A stretch of 64,000 nt of DNA from Owenia fusiformis (Eukaryota > Annelida > Polychaeta > Sabellida > Oweniidae): assembly GCA_903813345.2 (NCBI GenBank), contig CAIIXF020000012.1, forward strand, positions 9,694,432-9,758,431, given 5' to 3'. Positions 1-12,300 of this stretch are shown piece after piece. The stretch's first letter is position 1; each line of letters begins with the position of its first letter. The translations under genes were made by a program, and so were the position numbers. Below the pieces are notes generated by a model. It worked only from the letters and a program-made list of their open reading frames with translations. It ran no database searches and was not told the origin of the DNA.

Positions 1-505
1 TGTACACTGCCATCTTTCAATAAAGTAACTACAGACCTTCGTATACAAAATACCAGAATGATTGATGTAATACCTGTATACCATTTCTTCTGGGAGAAGG
101 AAAGTTCCTATATGTATTCCATGGCCGTAGCCAGGGGGCCTCACCCCCCTCCCCCTTGCCAAATATTCGTTCAAAATCATGCAGTTTTTCACCATTCTTA
201 GCACTTTTCGCATGATTTTTTTGCCATAACTGTCAAAAAGCTCCCCCCTCTTGGCAAAATCTCCCCCTTGGTAAAACCACTCCCCCAGGTTAATCCAGGA
301 TACGGGTCTGTATTCTTAGACGAGATTGTTCAAGAACATAAGGTAGACATAAGTGCCACCTGTTAAAAGCTAGGAGATCTTTTCTAAGTTATTAAGTCAT
401 CAATCAGCAGATTGGTAATTGTATCTCCCACCCACTTCAAACTCCATACACTAACATACTATTACAATTTTATCTGTGTTTATTTGACTGTAGAAGGTGT
501 ACATT
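1..505. other. Gene-free start of the window (probably exchanger intron)
   Basis: No exon is recognisable here. There is a C-rich patch around 138-290 with repeated CTCCCCC runs, of the kind seen at the edges of decayed non-autonomous elements. Because the first recognisable exchanger exon at 5510 is internal to the protein, this stretch is probably part of the long upstream intron, but that is inference. Confidence 0.4.
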
Positions 506-1790
506 CATAGCATTGAATTGCATTTCATTGCATTGTATTGTATTGTATAGCACATCATTGTATTGTATTGTACTGCATTTTATTGTATTGCACTGCATTG
601 TATTGTATTGCACTGCATTGTATTGTATTGCACTGCATTGTATTCTATTGCATTATATTGTACTGTATTGCACTGCATTGTACTTTATTGCACTGCATTG
701 TATTGTACTGCAGTGTACTACATTGTATTGCGCTGCATTGTATTGTATTGCACTGCATTATAATGTATTGCACTGTACCACATTGTGTTGCACTGCATTG
801 TATTACACTGCATTGTTTTGAATTGCACTGCAATATATTGCACTGCACCATATTGTATTGCATTGCATTGCAGTGCACTGCATTGTATTATATTGCACTG
901 TATTGTATTGCAGTGCACTGCATTGTATTATATTGCACTGTATTGTATTGCACAGTATTGTATTGCATTGTCTTGAATTACACTGTATTTTATTACACTG
1001 AATTGTATTTTATTGCACTGCATTGTATTGTACTGCAGTGTACTGTATTCTATTGCACAGCATTGTTTTGTATTGCACTGTATTGTATTGCATTGTATTG
1101 AATTGCACTGTATTGTATTTTATTGCACTGCTTTGCACTACATTGTATTGCACTCTATTGAACTGCGATGTATTGTATTGCACTGTATTGTATTGCACTG
1201 CACTGAACTGCGATGTATTGTATTGTACTGTATTGTATTGCACTGCACTGTATTGAACTGCGATGTATTGTATTGCACTGCATTGTATTTTATTGCACTG
1301 CATTGCACTACATTGTATTGCACTGTATTGAACTGCGATGTATTGCACTGCGATGTATTGCACTGCATTGTATTGCACTGTACCACATTGTATTGCACTG
1401 CATTGTATTGAAATGAACTACATTGTATTGCACTGCACAGCATTGTTTTGCACTGTATTGCATTGCACTGCATTGTATTGCATTATATTGCACTGTATTG
1501 TATTGCATCGTATTGCACTGCATTTTATTGTATTATATTGCACTACATTGTATTGTATCATATTGCACTGCATTTTGTGCATCATATAACACTGCTTTGT
1601 ATTGCATCATATTACACTACATTGTATTGCATCATATTGCACTGCATTGTATTGCATCATATTGCTCTGCATTGTATTGCATCATATTGCACCGCATTGT
1701 ATTACATCATATTGCACCACATTGTATTGCATCATATTGCACTGCATTGTATAACATCATATTGCACTGCATTGTATTGCATCATATTCC
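506..1790. repeat. Degenerate pentanucleotide satellite (YAYTG)n
   Basis: About 1.28 kb made almost wholly of 5-base units CATTG, TATTG, CACTG and TACTG, that is (C/T)A(C/T)TG. The right third (from about 1590) shifts to a higher-order unit containing CATCATATTG. Pentamers read through all three frames without making stops, so long Cys/Ile/Leu/Tyr-rich open frames appear on both strands; they have no domain and no codon structure beyond the repeat and should not be called genes. Confidence 0.9.
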
Positions 1791-2530
1791 GTATTTACCA
1801 TTTCGTTACAGTTTTATTACATAAAATGTTATTTATAAGATTATAATTTTCAAACATTGAAAATATTTTATACAATATCAATTAAAAGATATGAAATGGC
1901 CCAAAATAATATATTTTCAATGGAACCCTTTGCAAGGGTCACTTCAACATAACGCCATGTGTAATCTGTATGCATACGCCCTCTTTTAATGAACATTATC
2001 TTTGAAACCATATTAGAAACGAATCTGATAAAAGTGCGCATCATGGTCCTGGATGTGCTGCGCGGTAGAATCGGGAAATTTCAAAGTTCTCCTCGTTAGA
2101 GCCATCAATATTATCCAAAATTGTCATTTCGCTGGTTCACTCCGCAGTCTTTCGAAAAAAATCAAATTCGTGGTGCCACGAATTTTTATTCGTTATTTAT
2201 TCACAGATAATCATTTTTTCATCGCGCACTGAATGCCGGAATTTCTGCGCACTTTATTTTAATTAACTTTGCACAACGCGGCCCCTGTAATTCATTCAGT
2301 GCGCGATGAAATCTATCTGACTGGACCGCGGTGTGTGATATCACTCCCATGTTAAAACTCCATTCGATTTTGAATTATGCGCATGTCCCCTATAGCTTTC
2401 CGTAAAGTAGCGATCAATTACTGTTATATTTCTTGAGTCAATATTAAAATCTTGTTGTATGCGTAATATTAAAGCTGGATATGGCGTCAATAACTTGTTA
2501 TTCAACTTTGAAATCTTGTTCGAAAAGTGA
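1791..2530. other. Gene-free stretch, probably including U3 of the solo LTR
   Basis: No coding exon is seen. Two inverted repeats lie here: a near-perfect palindrome at about 2164-2185 (arms AAATTCGTGG and CCACGAATTT with a two-base centre), and a 16-base perfect inverted repeat CATCGCGCACTGAATG at 2220-2235 and 2293-2308. By length comparison with the complete LTR at 53488-57263, the solo LTR would begin near 1830, where TGTTATT occurs at 1828. No target-site duplication matching the right flank (ATAGG) was found to confirm that. Confidence 0.4.
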
Positions 2531-2553
2531 TGACGTCACCAGGCCTATATAAG
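2531..2553 (+). promoter_or_regulatory. LTR core promoter: CRE palindrome plus TATA box
   Basis: TGACGTCA at 2531-2538 is followed by TATATAAG at 2546-2553. The sequence shared with the other LTR starts about 22-29 bases after the TATA box, where a start site would be expected, so this probably separates U3 from R. Confidence 0.6.
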
Positions 2554-3265
2554 TATTTCGCCGATGTAAACTCGGCAGATTACAGCTAGCTTTCGTTCGG
2601 GACAGAGCTCCGTTCAATTTCATATTTTTATGTGAAGTTGGACTTAGTCGTTTTTCAAGGAAATATTTTTGGACTTTGACAATTTTCAGTAGAAAGTTGT
2701 TGGGACTTTGAATATTTCCCGAGGCAGATAGGAGATACATAGCTGCACTTCAGTTCAGTGGATGATAACTTGGACATCTACTTGTGGTGAAGGATACCTG
2801 AGAGGGAAGACTGCTACACCGTGATTCTGTAGATGATAACTTGGCCATCTACCCGTGTATTTGTGTAGAGGATACCTCAAGAGGGAATATTCAGTACCGT
2901 GTTTGGAGGCAGCATCAAGCCTATACTAGATTTCTGAGCTCTGTCAGTTCAATTTCATGAACACATGAAATTGGACTTTGCGTATTTTTGAGAGAGAAAT
3001 TATTGAACTTAGTCAATATTTGGAGAAACATTATTTTGGACTTTGTTTTTTTTGGAGAATAAATATTGAACTTAGAATATTTCAATATCAGTATAACTCA
3101 ACATTAACTGAACTTAGTTATTTTCAAGGGCACATATTTTGAGTTGTAATATTTTTGCCTATGTTGTTGTGTGCATGCTATATTTGTAGGTAGCCTGATT
3201 ATTTAATTGTGAAGGAAGTATTAGACGTTTTTGGACTTAGTAGTTGGAAGATTGTGATAGTTTAA

Positions 3266-4995
3266 CTACAACACATTGAGGAGGATCCAGGAGATAGTCG
3301 TTTCCAGACTTGATAATTTGACTTAGATTATTTCACATAATCAAAGTTGAATTATACTACAACACATTGAGGAGGATCCAGGAGATAGTCGTTTCCAGAC
3401 TTGATAATTTGACTTAGATTATTCCACATAATCAAAGTTGAATTATACTACAACACATTGAAGAGGATCCAGGAGATAGCCGTTTACAGAGCAATAGTTT
3501 GACTTAGATTATTTCACATAATCAAAGTTGAATTATACTACAACACATTGAAGAGGATCCAGGAGATAGCCGTTTACAGAGCAATAGTTTGACTTAGATT
3601 ATTTCACATAATCAAAGTTGAATTATACTACAACACATTGAAGAGGATCCAGGAGATAGCCGTTTACAGAGCAATAGTTTGACTTAGATTATTTCACATA
3701 ATCAAAGTTGAATTATACTACAACACATTGAGGAGGATCCAGGAGATAGTCGTTTCCAGACTTTATAATTTGACTTAGATTATTTTACATAATCAAAGTT
3801 GAATTATACTACAACACATTGAGGAGGATCCAGGAGATAGCCATTTACAGAGCCGATAGTTTGACTTAGATTATTTCGCATAATCAAAGTTGAATTATAC
3901 TACAACACAGTGAAGAGGATCCAGGAGATAGCCGTTTACAGAGCAATAGTTTGACTTAGATTATTTCACATAATCAAAGTTGAATTATACTACAACACAT
4001 TGAGGAGGATCCAGGAGATAGTCGTTTCCAGACTTTATAATTTGACTTAGATTATTTTACATAATCAAAGTTGAATTATACTACAACACATTGAGGAGGA
4101 TCCAGGAGATAGCCATTTACAGAGCCGATAGTTTGACTTAGATTATTTCGCATAATCAAAGTTGAATTATACTACAACACAGTGAGGAGGATCCAGGAGA
4201 TAGCCGTTTACAGAGCAATAGTTTGACTTAGATTATTTCACATAATCAAAGTTGAATTATACTACAACACATTGAGGAGGATTCAGGAGATAGTCGTTTC
4301 CAGACTTGATAGTTTGACTTAGATTATTTTACATAATCAAAGTTGAATTATACTACAACACAGTGAGGAGGATCCAGGAGATAGCCGTTTACAGAGCAAT
4401 AGTTTGACTTAGATTATTTCACATAATCAAAGTTGAATTATACTACAACACATTGAGGAGGATCCAGGAGATAGTCGTTTCCAGACTTTATAATTTGACT
4501 TAGATTATTTTGCATAATCAAAGTTGAATTATACTACAACACAGTGAGGAGGATCCAGGGGATAGCCATTTACAGAGCCGATAGTTTGACTTAGATTATT
4601 TCACATAATCAAAGTTGAATTATACTACAATACAGTGACAAGGATCCAGGAGATAGCCATTTACAGAGCCGATGGTTTGACTTAGATTATTTCATATAAT
4701 CAAAGTTGAATTATACTACAACACAGTGAGGAGGATCCAGGAGATAGCCATTTACAGAGCCGATAGTTTGACTTAGATTATTCCGCATAATCAAAGTTGA
4801 GTTATACTACAACACAGTGAGGAGGATCCAGGAGATAGCCATTTACAGAGCCGATAGTTTGACTTAGATTATTTCGCTTAATCAAAGTTGAATTATACTA
4901 TTACACAGTGACGAGGATCCAGGAGAGCTGATAGTTTGACTTGGATGATTTCACATCATCAAACTTGAATCATACTACACTATATAGAAGAGGAT
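3266..4995 (+). repeat. Tandem array of about 19 units of 90-91 bp inside the solo LTR
   Basis: The unit runs through TACAACACATTGAGGAGG, GATCCAGGAGATAG, then a TTTGACTTAGATTAT arm, a short loop and ATAATCAAAG, so each unit can fold as a small stem-loop. Units vary at a few positions (GTCGTTTCCAGACTT against GCCATTTACAGAGCC), showing at least two interleaved subtypes. The last units near 4915-4995 are degenerate. Confidence 0.9.
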
Positions 4996-5509
4996 CCAGG
5001 AGCTTACTATTCCAGGTTCAAGATACAATAACAATACAAGACGTACAAGTGGTACAATTTACATGAACTTTGCATATTCGGGATACAACAGTGTTATATA
5101 GTGATCATCAGTTTCAGTTTATATGGACTCTGGATATTATTTTATCAGTGATAATTATTATTAGCTCATATGGACTTTTGAGTTGTGAGTTTTGAGAGAA
5201 ATAATAACATCGTAATATTCTTACATTACATTTGAAATTGCATGTACATCTTATTTGGGCTTATAAACGCCACAATATATTGTTTTATATTATATATATA
5301 AAATTGTATATTTTGTTTATTTCTTTAGGGACAAAGCACATTTAACGTGTGCCGTGCAATCCACAAGTAAACACCGTTTACTAAACAGTGGTCTTTTTAT
5401 TAGCCACACTACCACATATCCACAAAAAGGCCAAACTGTTACAATAGGAATTGCATCTGATGAATTAAAAAAAAACACACATAAGGACAAAAAATTACTT
5501 TTCTTTCAG

Positions 5510-7427
5510 TTTATAGCACAGTCCTTGGTGGTGTTTTTCCGCTGTTTGGAGTGACACTTATTGTTGGATTTGCTTTAGCAGCCCTTGTATATTTTACCTC
5601 AAAGAACGAGCGACCACCAGTATATCACAACGTAAGGAAACTGCATCAATATCTTACGTAATGTATGTAAAAGTGGTAAACGACCACCAGTATGTCACGA
5701 CGTAAGGACAAAACGTCAATATCTTACGTTATGTATGTAAAAGTGGTATTCTACTTCCAGTATATCACGACGTAAGGACACCACATCAATATTTTACGTA
5801 ATGTATGTAAAAGTGGTAAACAATAATGTGGAAGCAATAGATCTTGGTGGACTTTTGAATTATTTTAGCCATGGATATAAAAACAATTTACTAATTTAGG
5901 AATTCCTATATGTATGATATATGAATGATTGAAAGTCTCAAATGTCGTTTCCTTGCGCGCAAGGTCATAAATATTTGTTGTTTTGTCCCTATGATTGCTT
6001 GTACTCGAAGATGTTTTTAATACTATGGTCATGGACAATTGTGCTGACATGTTCTTGTACATTCATATCTTTTTAGGCGTTCGGTTTCCTTGGATTCATT
6101 GTTGCAATAGTGTGGATCTACGTCATGGCCAATGAGATCGTGAACCTGCTCAAAGTAAGTGGTATAACGGTATTGTTTTCGTACCTTCGTACCTTCAAGC
6201 GCTTCTTTATTCTAACATTAATCGGTCATACAAACGCATTCATTTGATTTACTGTTAAACTACTCATTCAAAGTACACATGATTCACATCGTATCTTTTT
6301 GTGAATGATTTTGTTTTTGTAGATGTTTGGTGTTGTGTTCAACATTAGTGATGCTATTCTAGGACTAACATTGCTAGCGTGGGGTAACAGCGTAGGCGGT
6401 GAGATATCCTGTTTTATATGTCTCTGATTAGTACCAGAGAGCATCATATTATTCGGATTTAAACAGGAATTTTATTAGTGTAATTTTTGTACACTTTCCT
6501 TCAACTGGCACACAATCCTTGTGCCAGCACATGAAGTTATATTTGAGTATTACATGTTTTTTTTACTTTTGCCTATATGTCAACATCATTATTAATTTCT
6601 TCCGCAGATTTTATAGCTGATACTGTAATGGCAAGAATAGGTCGACCGAGAACTGGATTTGCTGCATGCTTCGGAGGACCATTGTTTAGTATCTTTTTTA
6701 AAATTTCAACATTGTTCAGTACATTATTGCGTATACTATTTTAATTTTTGACATGATGTACTTCCCCTAAACACCAACATTTAGTGTTCAGTACATTACG
6801 TATAAAATTCTATATTCGACATGATGCACTTCCCCTAGACATCAGCATATAATAGTGTTCAGTTCATTATTGCGTATACTATTTTAATTTTCGACATGAT
6901 ACACTTCCCCTAGATATTATGTTTGATCCTACCAATTTTACATCCATTGAACAGACAAATGTCTGCTTTTGACGACACTCTATTGTCCAAAATATCCTTT
7001 GATATTCCTTTAATGTTATGTCTTAACCTATATTAGATCTTCTATTGGGAGTTGGGATTCCATTTACAATAAAGATTGGTGGTAAAGGATCCGTTCCAGT
7101 AAGTACATGACCTTAATGTATGTATTTCAAACTACCTTATTATCTTATACATATATATGAATATATTAACATCTGATTGTGTTTGAAATGTATTTTACTA
7201 AATCTTTTCCATTTTCATTTTAGTTAGTGTATTCTTTACAACAAGTGATATTAACGGCCGGTCTTGGAGCGAGTCTGGTATCTTCCTTTGTTAGTATCCC
7301 ACTCATCTTCAAATTCAAAATTAACAGAGCGTATGGACTTTATTTAGTACTTTTATATGTATCTTTTCTCGTGGTAGCAATATTGGCAGAGGTAGGAGTG
7401 ATCAAAGGAAAACTGAAATTTATTTGA
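5510..7427 (+). CDS. SLC8B1: Mitochondrial Na+/Ca2+ (Li+) exchanger, C-terminal exons
   Basis: Partial gene; the 5' exons lie upstream of the window. Exons 5510-5631, 6077-6154, 6323-6398, 6608-6688, 7037-7098 and 7224-7427 (stop TGA) join in phase to about 207 residues. They encode the second half of a cation/Ca2+ exchanger of the NCLX type: the GLTLLAWGNSVGDF alpha-2 repeat signature, the following CFGGPLFNLLLGVG segment and a final pair of hydrophobic helices, ending in KLKFI. In the family this protein sits in the inner mitochondrial membrane and extrudes matrix Ca2+ in exchange for Na+. The assignment rests on the alpha-repeat motif, the order of hydrophobic segments and the family-typical C-terminus (VSFLVVAILAEVGVIKG). 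Splice donors are GTAAGG, GTAAGT, GTGAGA, GTATCT and GTAAGT. It converges with the minus-strand TEP gene. The related NCKX exchangers are less likely because of the short C-terminus. Confidence 0.88.
5611..5820 (+). repeat. 70-bp tandem triplication across an exchanger exon end and its splice donor
   Basis: Three consecutive 70-bp units start at 5611, 5681 and 5751. Unit 1 contains the last 21 coding bases of the exon and its donor GTAAGG at 5632. Units 2 and 3 keep the pseudo-exon end and a CGACGTAAGGACA donor. Reading past donor 1 meets TAA after about nine codons, so use of donor 2 or 3 would truncate the protein. Confidence 0.9.
6708..6921 (+). repeat. Intronic minisatellite, about three units of 70 bp
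   Basis: Three diverged copies of a unit containing GTTCAGTACATTATTGCG and CATGATGYACTTCCCCTA follow the 6608-6688 exon of the exchanger within its intron. No coding content. Confidence 0.8.
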
Positions 7428-8425
7428 GTTGACAGAGGTGTGTCACTTTAGGTGACTTATATTTGTAAACGGATACGAGTGGTAAAGCTCTAAGGAGGCT
7501 TAGTTTGAAATTGTGATCAAAACGAGCATTTGGTCTGTCTTGATATGTGGTGTCGAGCTGCACAAGGAGTCGTAGGTACATTGGGCTAAAATTGTGATAG
7601 TACAACAGTTCAGAGTAAGATGAAGCGCAAAATGTTTCAATTTTTTCCAGTCTATATATTTTACTTAGATATCAAAAGTTTACATGTCCGATTTGGGCAT
7701 ACCTTTCAAATATGTAGTCCTGCGATGTTAGATTTATAAAATCGACGATCCATAGATCCAAATCGTATTGTTATGCTCAAATCAGATACAATCTCGAACA
7801 CTCTACATCTACCATTACATGATAGACGCTCTCATATTTAGGGTTTATATAATTTCTTAGCCATCCCCGCCCAAACATCATTAATACGAAATCATTTTCA
7901 ACAGAAATCATTTTCAATCAGATTGATGTGATTTCATCTGCTTAATTAAAGTATTCTCCAACTGCTCAAAATTACATTGTACTAATACATGCAATTATCA
8001 ATACTTTTTTATTTTAATGATGTAAATAGTGTTATTGACTGCTATTACAAAGCTGTTACTTGCATAATATTTATTAATTAATTTTTTAAAGTTGTACAGT
8101 GCAAATGAAATATACATAATATATACATATTTACACAGTGTGGGTATTTAAGTGTATCAAATTTGGAATAAATATATGTATAAAACAACATCAAGCTTTC
8201 TATATTTTCTCTTTTTCTGCATAATTGCAAGCATGCGCGTGCGTTGCCTATTCTTTTCGCCAGACTGTTGTGACGATATGGGATGACAGATGTGCTGGAC
8301 TGCACTGTTGAGATAAGAATTCATGGACGGTTCGCCGACCACGCCACGTCTGTCAAACGTCTATATAGACATATATAGTTGTTGTAGATATATAGTTGTC
8401 ATGGCACAACTTTTAGTTATTCATA
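7428..8425. other. 3' UTR and flank of the exchanger gene
   Basis: No further coding exon. A canonical AATAAA lies at 8167-8172 and could be the exchanger polyadenylation signal, giving a 3' UTR of roughly 750 bases. AT-rich, otherwise featureless. Confidence 0.4.
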
Positions 8426-9202
8426 CACTCCCCTCCATAAGTTTGGCAGCCAAAGCTCCCCATTGAACTACGTGTTAAAGCCTCTTTACGTTTGAATTTT
8501 TATTTACTTAACCGGCGATAAAACGTAACTTGACTTAATTTCCAATACCTCCTTTCTCAATTTTTTTCCTCAATTACAATAGGTCGAAAATTGGCGATAA
8601 ATTTGATGAATTTTTGAAAATCGTCATTCCTATGTAATCCAATGGGAAATGGAGGGTTCGGGGCAAATCAGATATCAGGATATCTTTTCAGTTAACGATT
8701 CAGAAAAAATATTTTTATATAGAAAATTGAATTGTCTAACTTTTTTGTACACTAAGTGTTTAGTTTATTTGATGAATACTAAAGTTACAGCGCTTCAAAG
8801 TCATTTTTGAAATAACTTTGTTGAACGTGAAGACACATATCAATTCTTTGTTAAATAAAGTTAGCAAATTCAATTGCCTGCCTAACTCGTATATTTTGCA
8901 AGGACTCGGATGGATGGATGTTCTGTCATATGACTTGCGGCAAACCTACCATTTCCCATTGGTTAACATGGGAATGTCGATTTTCAAAAAATCATCAAAT
9001 TTATCATCAATTTTCGACTTATTGTAATTAAGGAAAGAAATTGAGAAAATTTCGAGGTATTGGAAATAAAGTCAAATTACGTTTCCATAAATAGTATAAG
9101 TATTTTCATCGTAGGTTAAGTAAATAAACATTTAAAGGTAAAGGGACTTTAACACGTAGTTCAATGGGGGAGCTAAGGTTGCCAAACTTATGGAGGGGAG
9201 TG
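8426..9202. mobile_element. Non-autonomous TA-flanked TIR element (MITE), 777 bp
   Basis: The ends are inverted: CACTCCCCTCCATAAGTTTG at 8426 and its complement ending in GGAGGGGAGTG at 9202, flanked by TA on both sides. Similarity between the ends extends inward (AACACGTAGTTCAATGGGG on the right, its partner around 8460-8480). No transposase is coded. A diverged relative ends at 13043 in a TEP intron. Confidence 0.85.
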
Positions 9203-9337
9203 TAAATCACAACATTAAACAAAACTCGTGTCTTCTGTTCACAGGTCAATAGGGCATATGGCACGTTGAACAAACCTCACACGTACACAGTTCGGCATAC
9301 AACACATAGTTCGGCATAGTTATATGTTAGTCCTATA

Positions 9338-12300
9338 TCAAGTGTTCATATTATCAACGTATTCCCTCCACTTTTGGTGATTTATGATGAACAGTATACT
9401 AATTGATATAATCATACAGTACTGTAGTGGTATAGCTTTCAATAAAGAAGCACTGTTGTAAAACGGACAGTATGGACACTGGAAGGAACCACATACTTGG
9501 CAGATATGTAAAAAGTTCAAATTGTACACCGAGTACATCGTTTTGTTCTGTATTTCTGAAACAAACAAATGGAATATACAAAACAACTAAGTAAAAAATC
9601 AATGGTTCAAATTTAAAAAAAGTACAAAATTCAAGATAGGAAAAATTCACAAAATACACGTTGGAAAAGCTCAATGACATACATTTATTCCAAATGACAT
9701 GTAGCCTAATGTGTATGACTGTCAGTGTATATGTACCTGGCTCATAATATTCAGCAACAATTGCCCAATTCTGAATACTTATGTTAGCACTAGGATACCA
9801 TCTGTCAGCTCGTATTCGTGCACACATCCACTCAGTACTAATCTAAAACGGGAGAGAACCGATGCACAGCCACCAAATATGGTTATATCAATAAGATGGC
9901 CGAAGATGCTTCAAAGAACCAATCAAATTCCTTGAAAGACCAGAGTTAGATCCTCGGCCATCTTTGTTACCCAATTATGTTACACATCGCATTATTATGT
10001 AAAAAACACATAGAGAAACTCAAAGGATCTAAAAACAATGATGTAACATACAGTGTTAAATTCATCTCCACGGAGTCCCCTACAGTTGCACATTTGATTA
10101 CTTTTAGTATATTAAGTTCTAATTTGAAACTCAACTATTGTTCGCTCATTTACCTTTTCGAACCACATGATTAGAAATCTTAGTTTCTCTTTGAAATGGT
10201 TTCTCTTCACGAAACTATATGTATTCAATTGTCTGTTGAGCTCCTCCTTCAAAATGATATATCCTGTGGGTATTTCTATCTCTATAAAAGCCAGCTGGCT
10301 ATGTGGCCCTAGATCAGTGCGGAGCCATCTGAAGTTAAAAAGTTTATGAATACAATATAAAAGAAGCATTTCGGATAATGCATTTTTATAATATTTATTG
10401 TATACCAAGTGTGATACGATTCTGATAACAAGAAAATGAAGCTCATACCATTTTAATTATAAATAACAATATAATGAGAGTTAGTTTGAATACCACTACT
10501 TTTAAATATGCATTATTAAGAAAGTATTAAAATGTCCTGTTTACCTTGTGCATAAATCTAAGTACATTATACTGAAGTTTTTTCCACCCCACTCCAAAGC
10601 TATATCAAAATCAAAGTGTCTGTCAAAACCCTTTGGCAGCTGTGCAGGAGGCAATATTTGCTCTGGGAACTCAACATGTACCTTGGACTCCATCTAAAAC
10701 AACAGGAAACCATGACAAGACTCAAAAGTTATTGGAACATATAAGTAACGTTATGGTAATAACTCTGTGATGAAGTGATTTCGTTTTTGATCCATTTAAA
10801 TAATTTAAGTTCACCGATTTTATTCAGTTTTTAACCACTAGTATCATGAGAATTACGACGACATATTTTGAGGTCGGTTAAAAAGATCTTATTCATATTT
10901 GAGTTTTACGGTAGAAAATCCAAAGTATCGAGAACACGAGAAAATCAATTTCCAAATGTGAGGATGTCTTCCTCACATTAGACATGAAGTTATATGACTG
11001 TTCGATGATTTACTCATTTATTGTCGATGGCAATTATCACGGTGTACCTGTATCAGTGCCAATCCATTTCCCCTTGCTGTAACTTTGACACTCCCCCAAG
11101 CTTCTGGTATCTATGCAACAAAAAACACAATGTTAGGCAAGGAGAAAAAAATTCCCGTTCTCCTTATGCGATACAATAATAATACGATCTCCTTTCACAA
11201 TGACGTAGATTGCGTTTATCGAGTGGACACTTTTAGTTAAATAAAAATATCAAAATCTGAATTACAATATTTTATTTAAAATATAATCCGTATGTTTCCC
11301 TTACAAGCAAAATCTATATAAAATATTTACCTGTATATTCTGAGCAACGTTAAAGTTTGTTCTATCCAGAACGACTGTTTCTGACCAGCTGGGCGACGCT
11401 GTTGACGTCACAGTCAGTTCCATGTGGTATAACTCGCGATTTGGATTAGTTAGTCCGTAATTATGCAAAGCTTGCATTGCAGTAACTGTATCCTATAATA
11501 AGATATCAGAAACATTTAAAAACAGAACAATTCAGATTTGTATTGAACTATTATTTAAACTATACAATGTTGAAAAACATGTTGAAAAGTATTTTATTCG
11601 ATAAAACAATATATCCATGGCCCATTCCCCCCGTTGCTATGACAACCATAATTTTTTGCCATATATGGTAATGGGCTCGAAAATATTATCAGAGGATGAT
11701 GCGAAATACGACAATGCAATTTCAATGAAAGTGAACAAATATAAAAGAGAATAAACCAAAAAGAAGTGAATATATTGATCGATATTCTTGTATTGTCATG
11801 AGTCGATGGTGATAGAAAACGAATAGTTAAGTGAATTATTTCAAGTCATCTAAGAATACAAGAAAATTGTTTTTAAGTAATATTTAACTTCATTCTATAA
11901 TACGCAAATATATCAGGCCCGTCAATCTTTCAAATTATAAATTATGCATTGGAGGTCAAACAGCTTAAATAGCAATCAGATGCAACAAAATAGTCAAAAA
12001 TACTAATTGAAAGCAAGTACTTACGATTGAATTTGACCATCCTCCCAACGCCTTGCGTCTATACTGCAACCAATACATGATCTTACCGGCCTCATCTAAG
12101 TAATTGTTATGTACAAAGCACATTAATGCATATGACGTAGCCATGACTGCGGGGCTTTCATTGTCCCAACCTTCTTGTGGATACTGGAAAGGGGTGACGT
12201 CTATTATCTCTACTATTACTGAAGGTATTTCCTTAGAAGCCCAATACGGCCATTGTTCTCTTGCGTCTGAAATGAGATATTTGTTTATATGACTAAAATA

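Larger units (their letters stand above)
2531..5443 (+). mobile_element. Solo LTR of a large Ty3/Gypsy retrotransposon
   Basis: From 2575 onward this matches the 5' LTR at 54193-57263 almost base for base: the leader, a 91-bp tandem array, then the U5 end finishing in CTGTTACA at 5443. In the complete element the LTR end is followed by a tRNA-Leu primer-binding site. Here the sequence passes straight into unrelated host DNA with no primer-binding site and no gag-pol, so this is a solo LTR left by LTR-LTR recombination. It sits in an exchanger intron, in sense orientation, with its end 66 bases before the next exon. The small-ORF insert of the right-hand LTR is missing here. The 5' boundary is unresolved; the start given is the first shared promoter motif. 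Confidence 0.82.

Noticed and set aside
506-1846. Long Cys/Leu/Ile/Tyr-rich open frames on both strands
   Set aside because: They are by-products of the stop-free pentamer repeat; all frames are open and no domain or start context stands out.
1828-2530. Extending the solo LTR to a TG start near 1828
   Set aside because: The length would fit the complete LTR, but the end sequence (TGTTATT) does not match TGTAACA and no duplication of ATAGG is present, so the boundary is left open.
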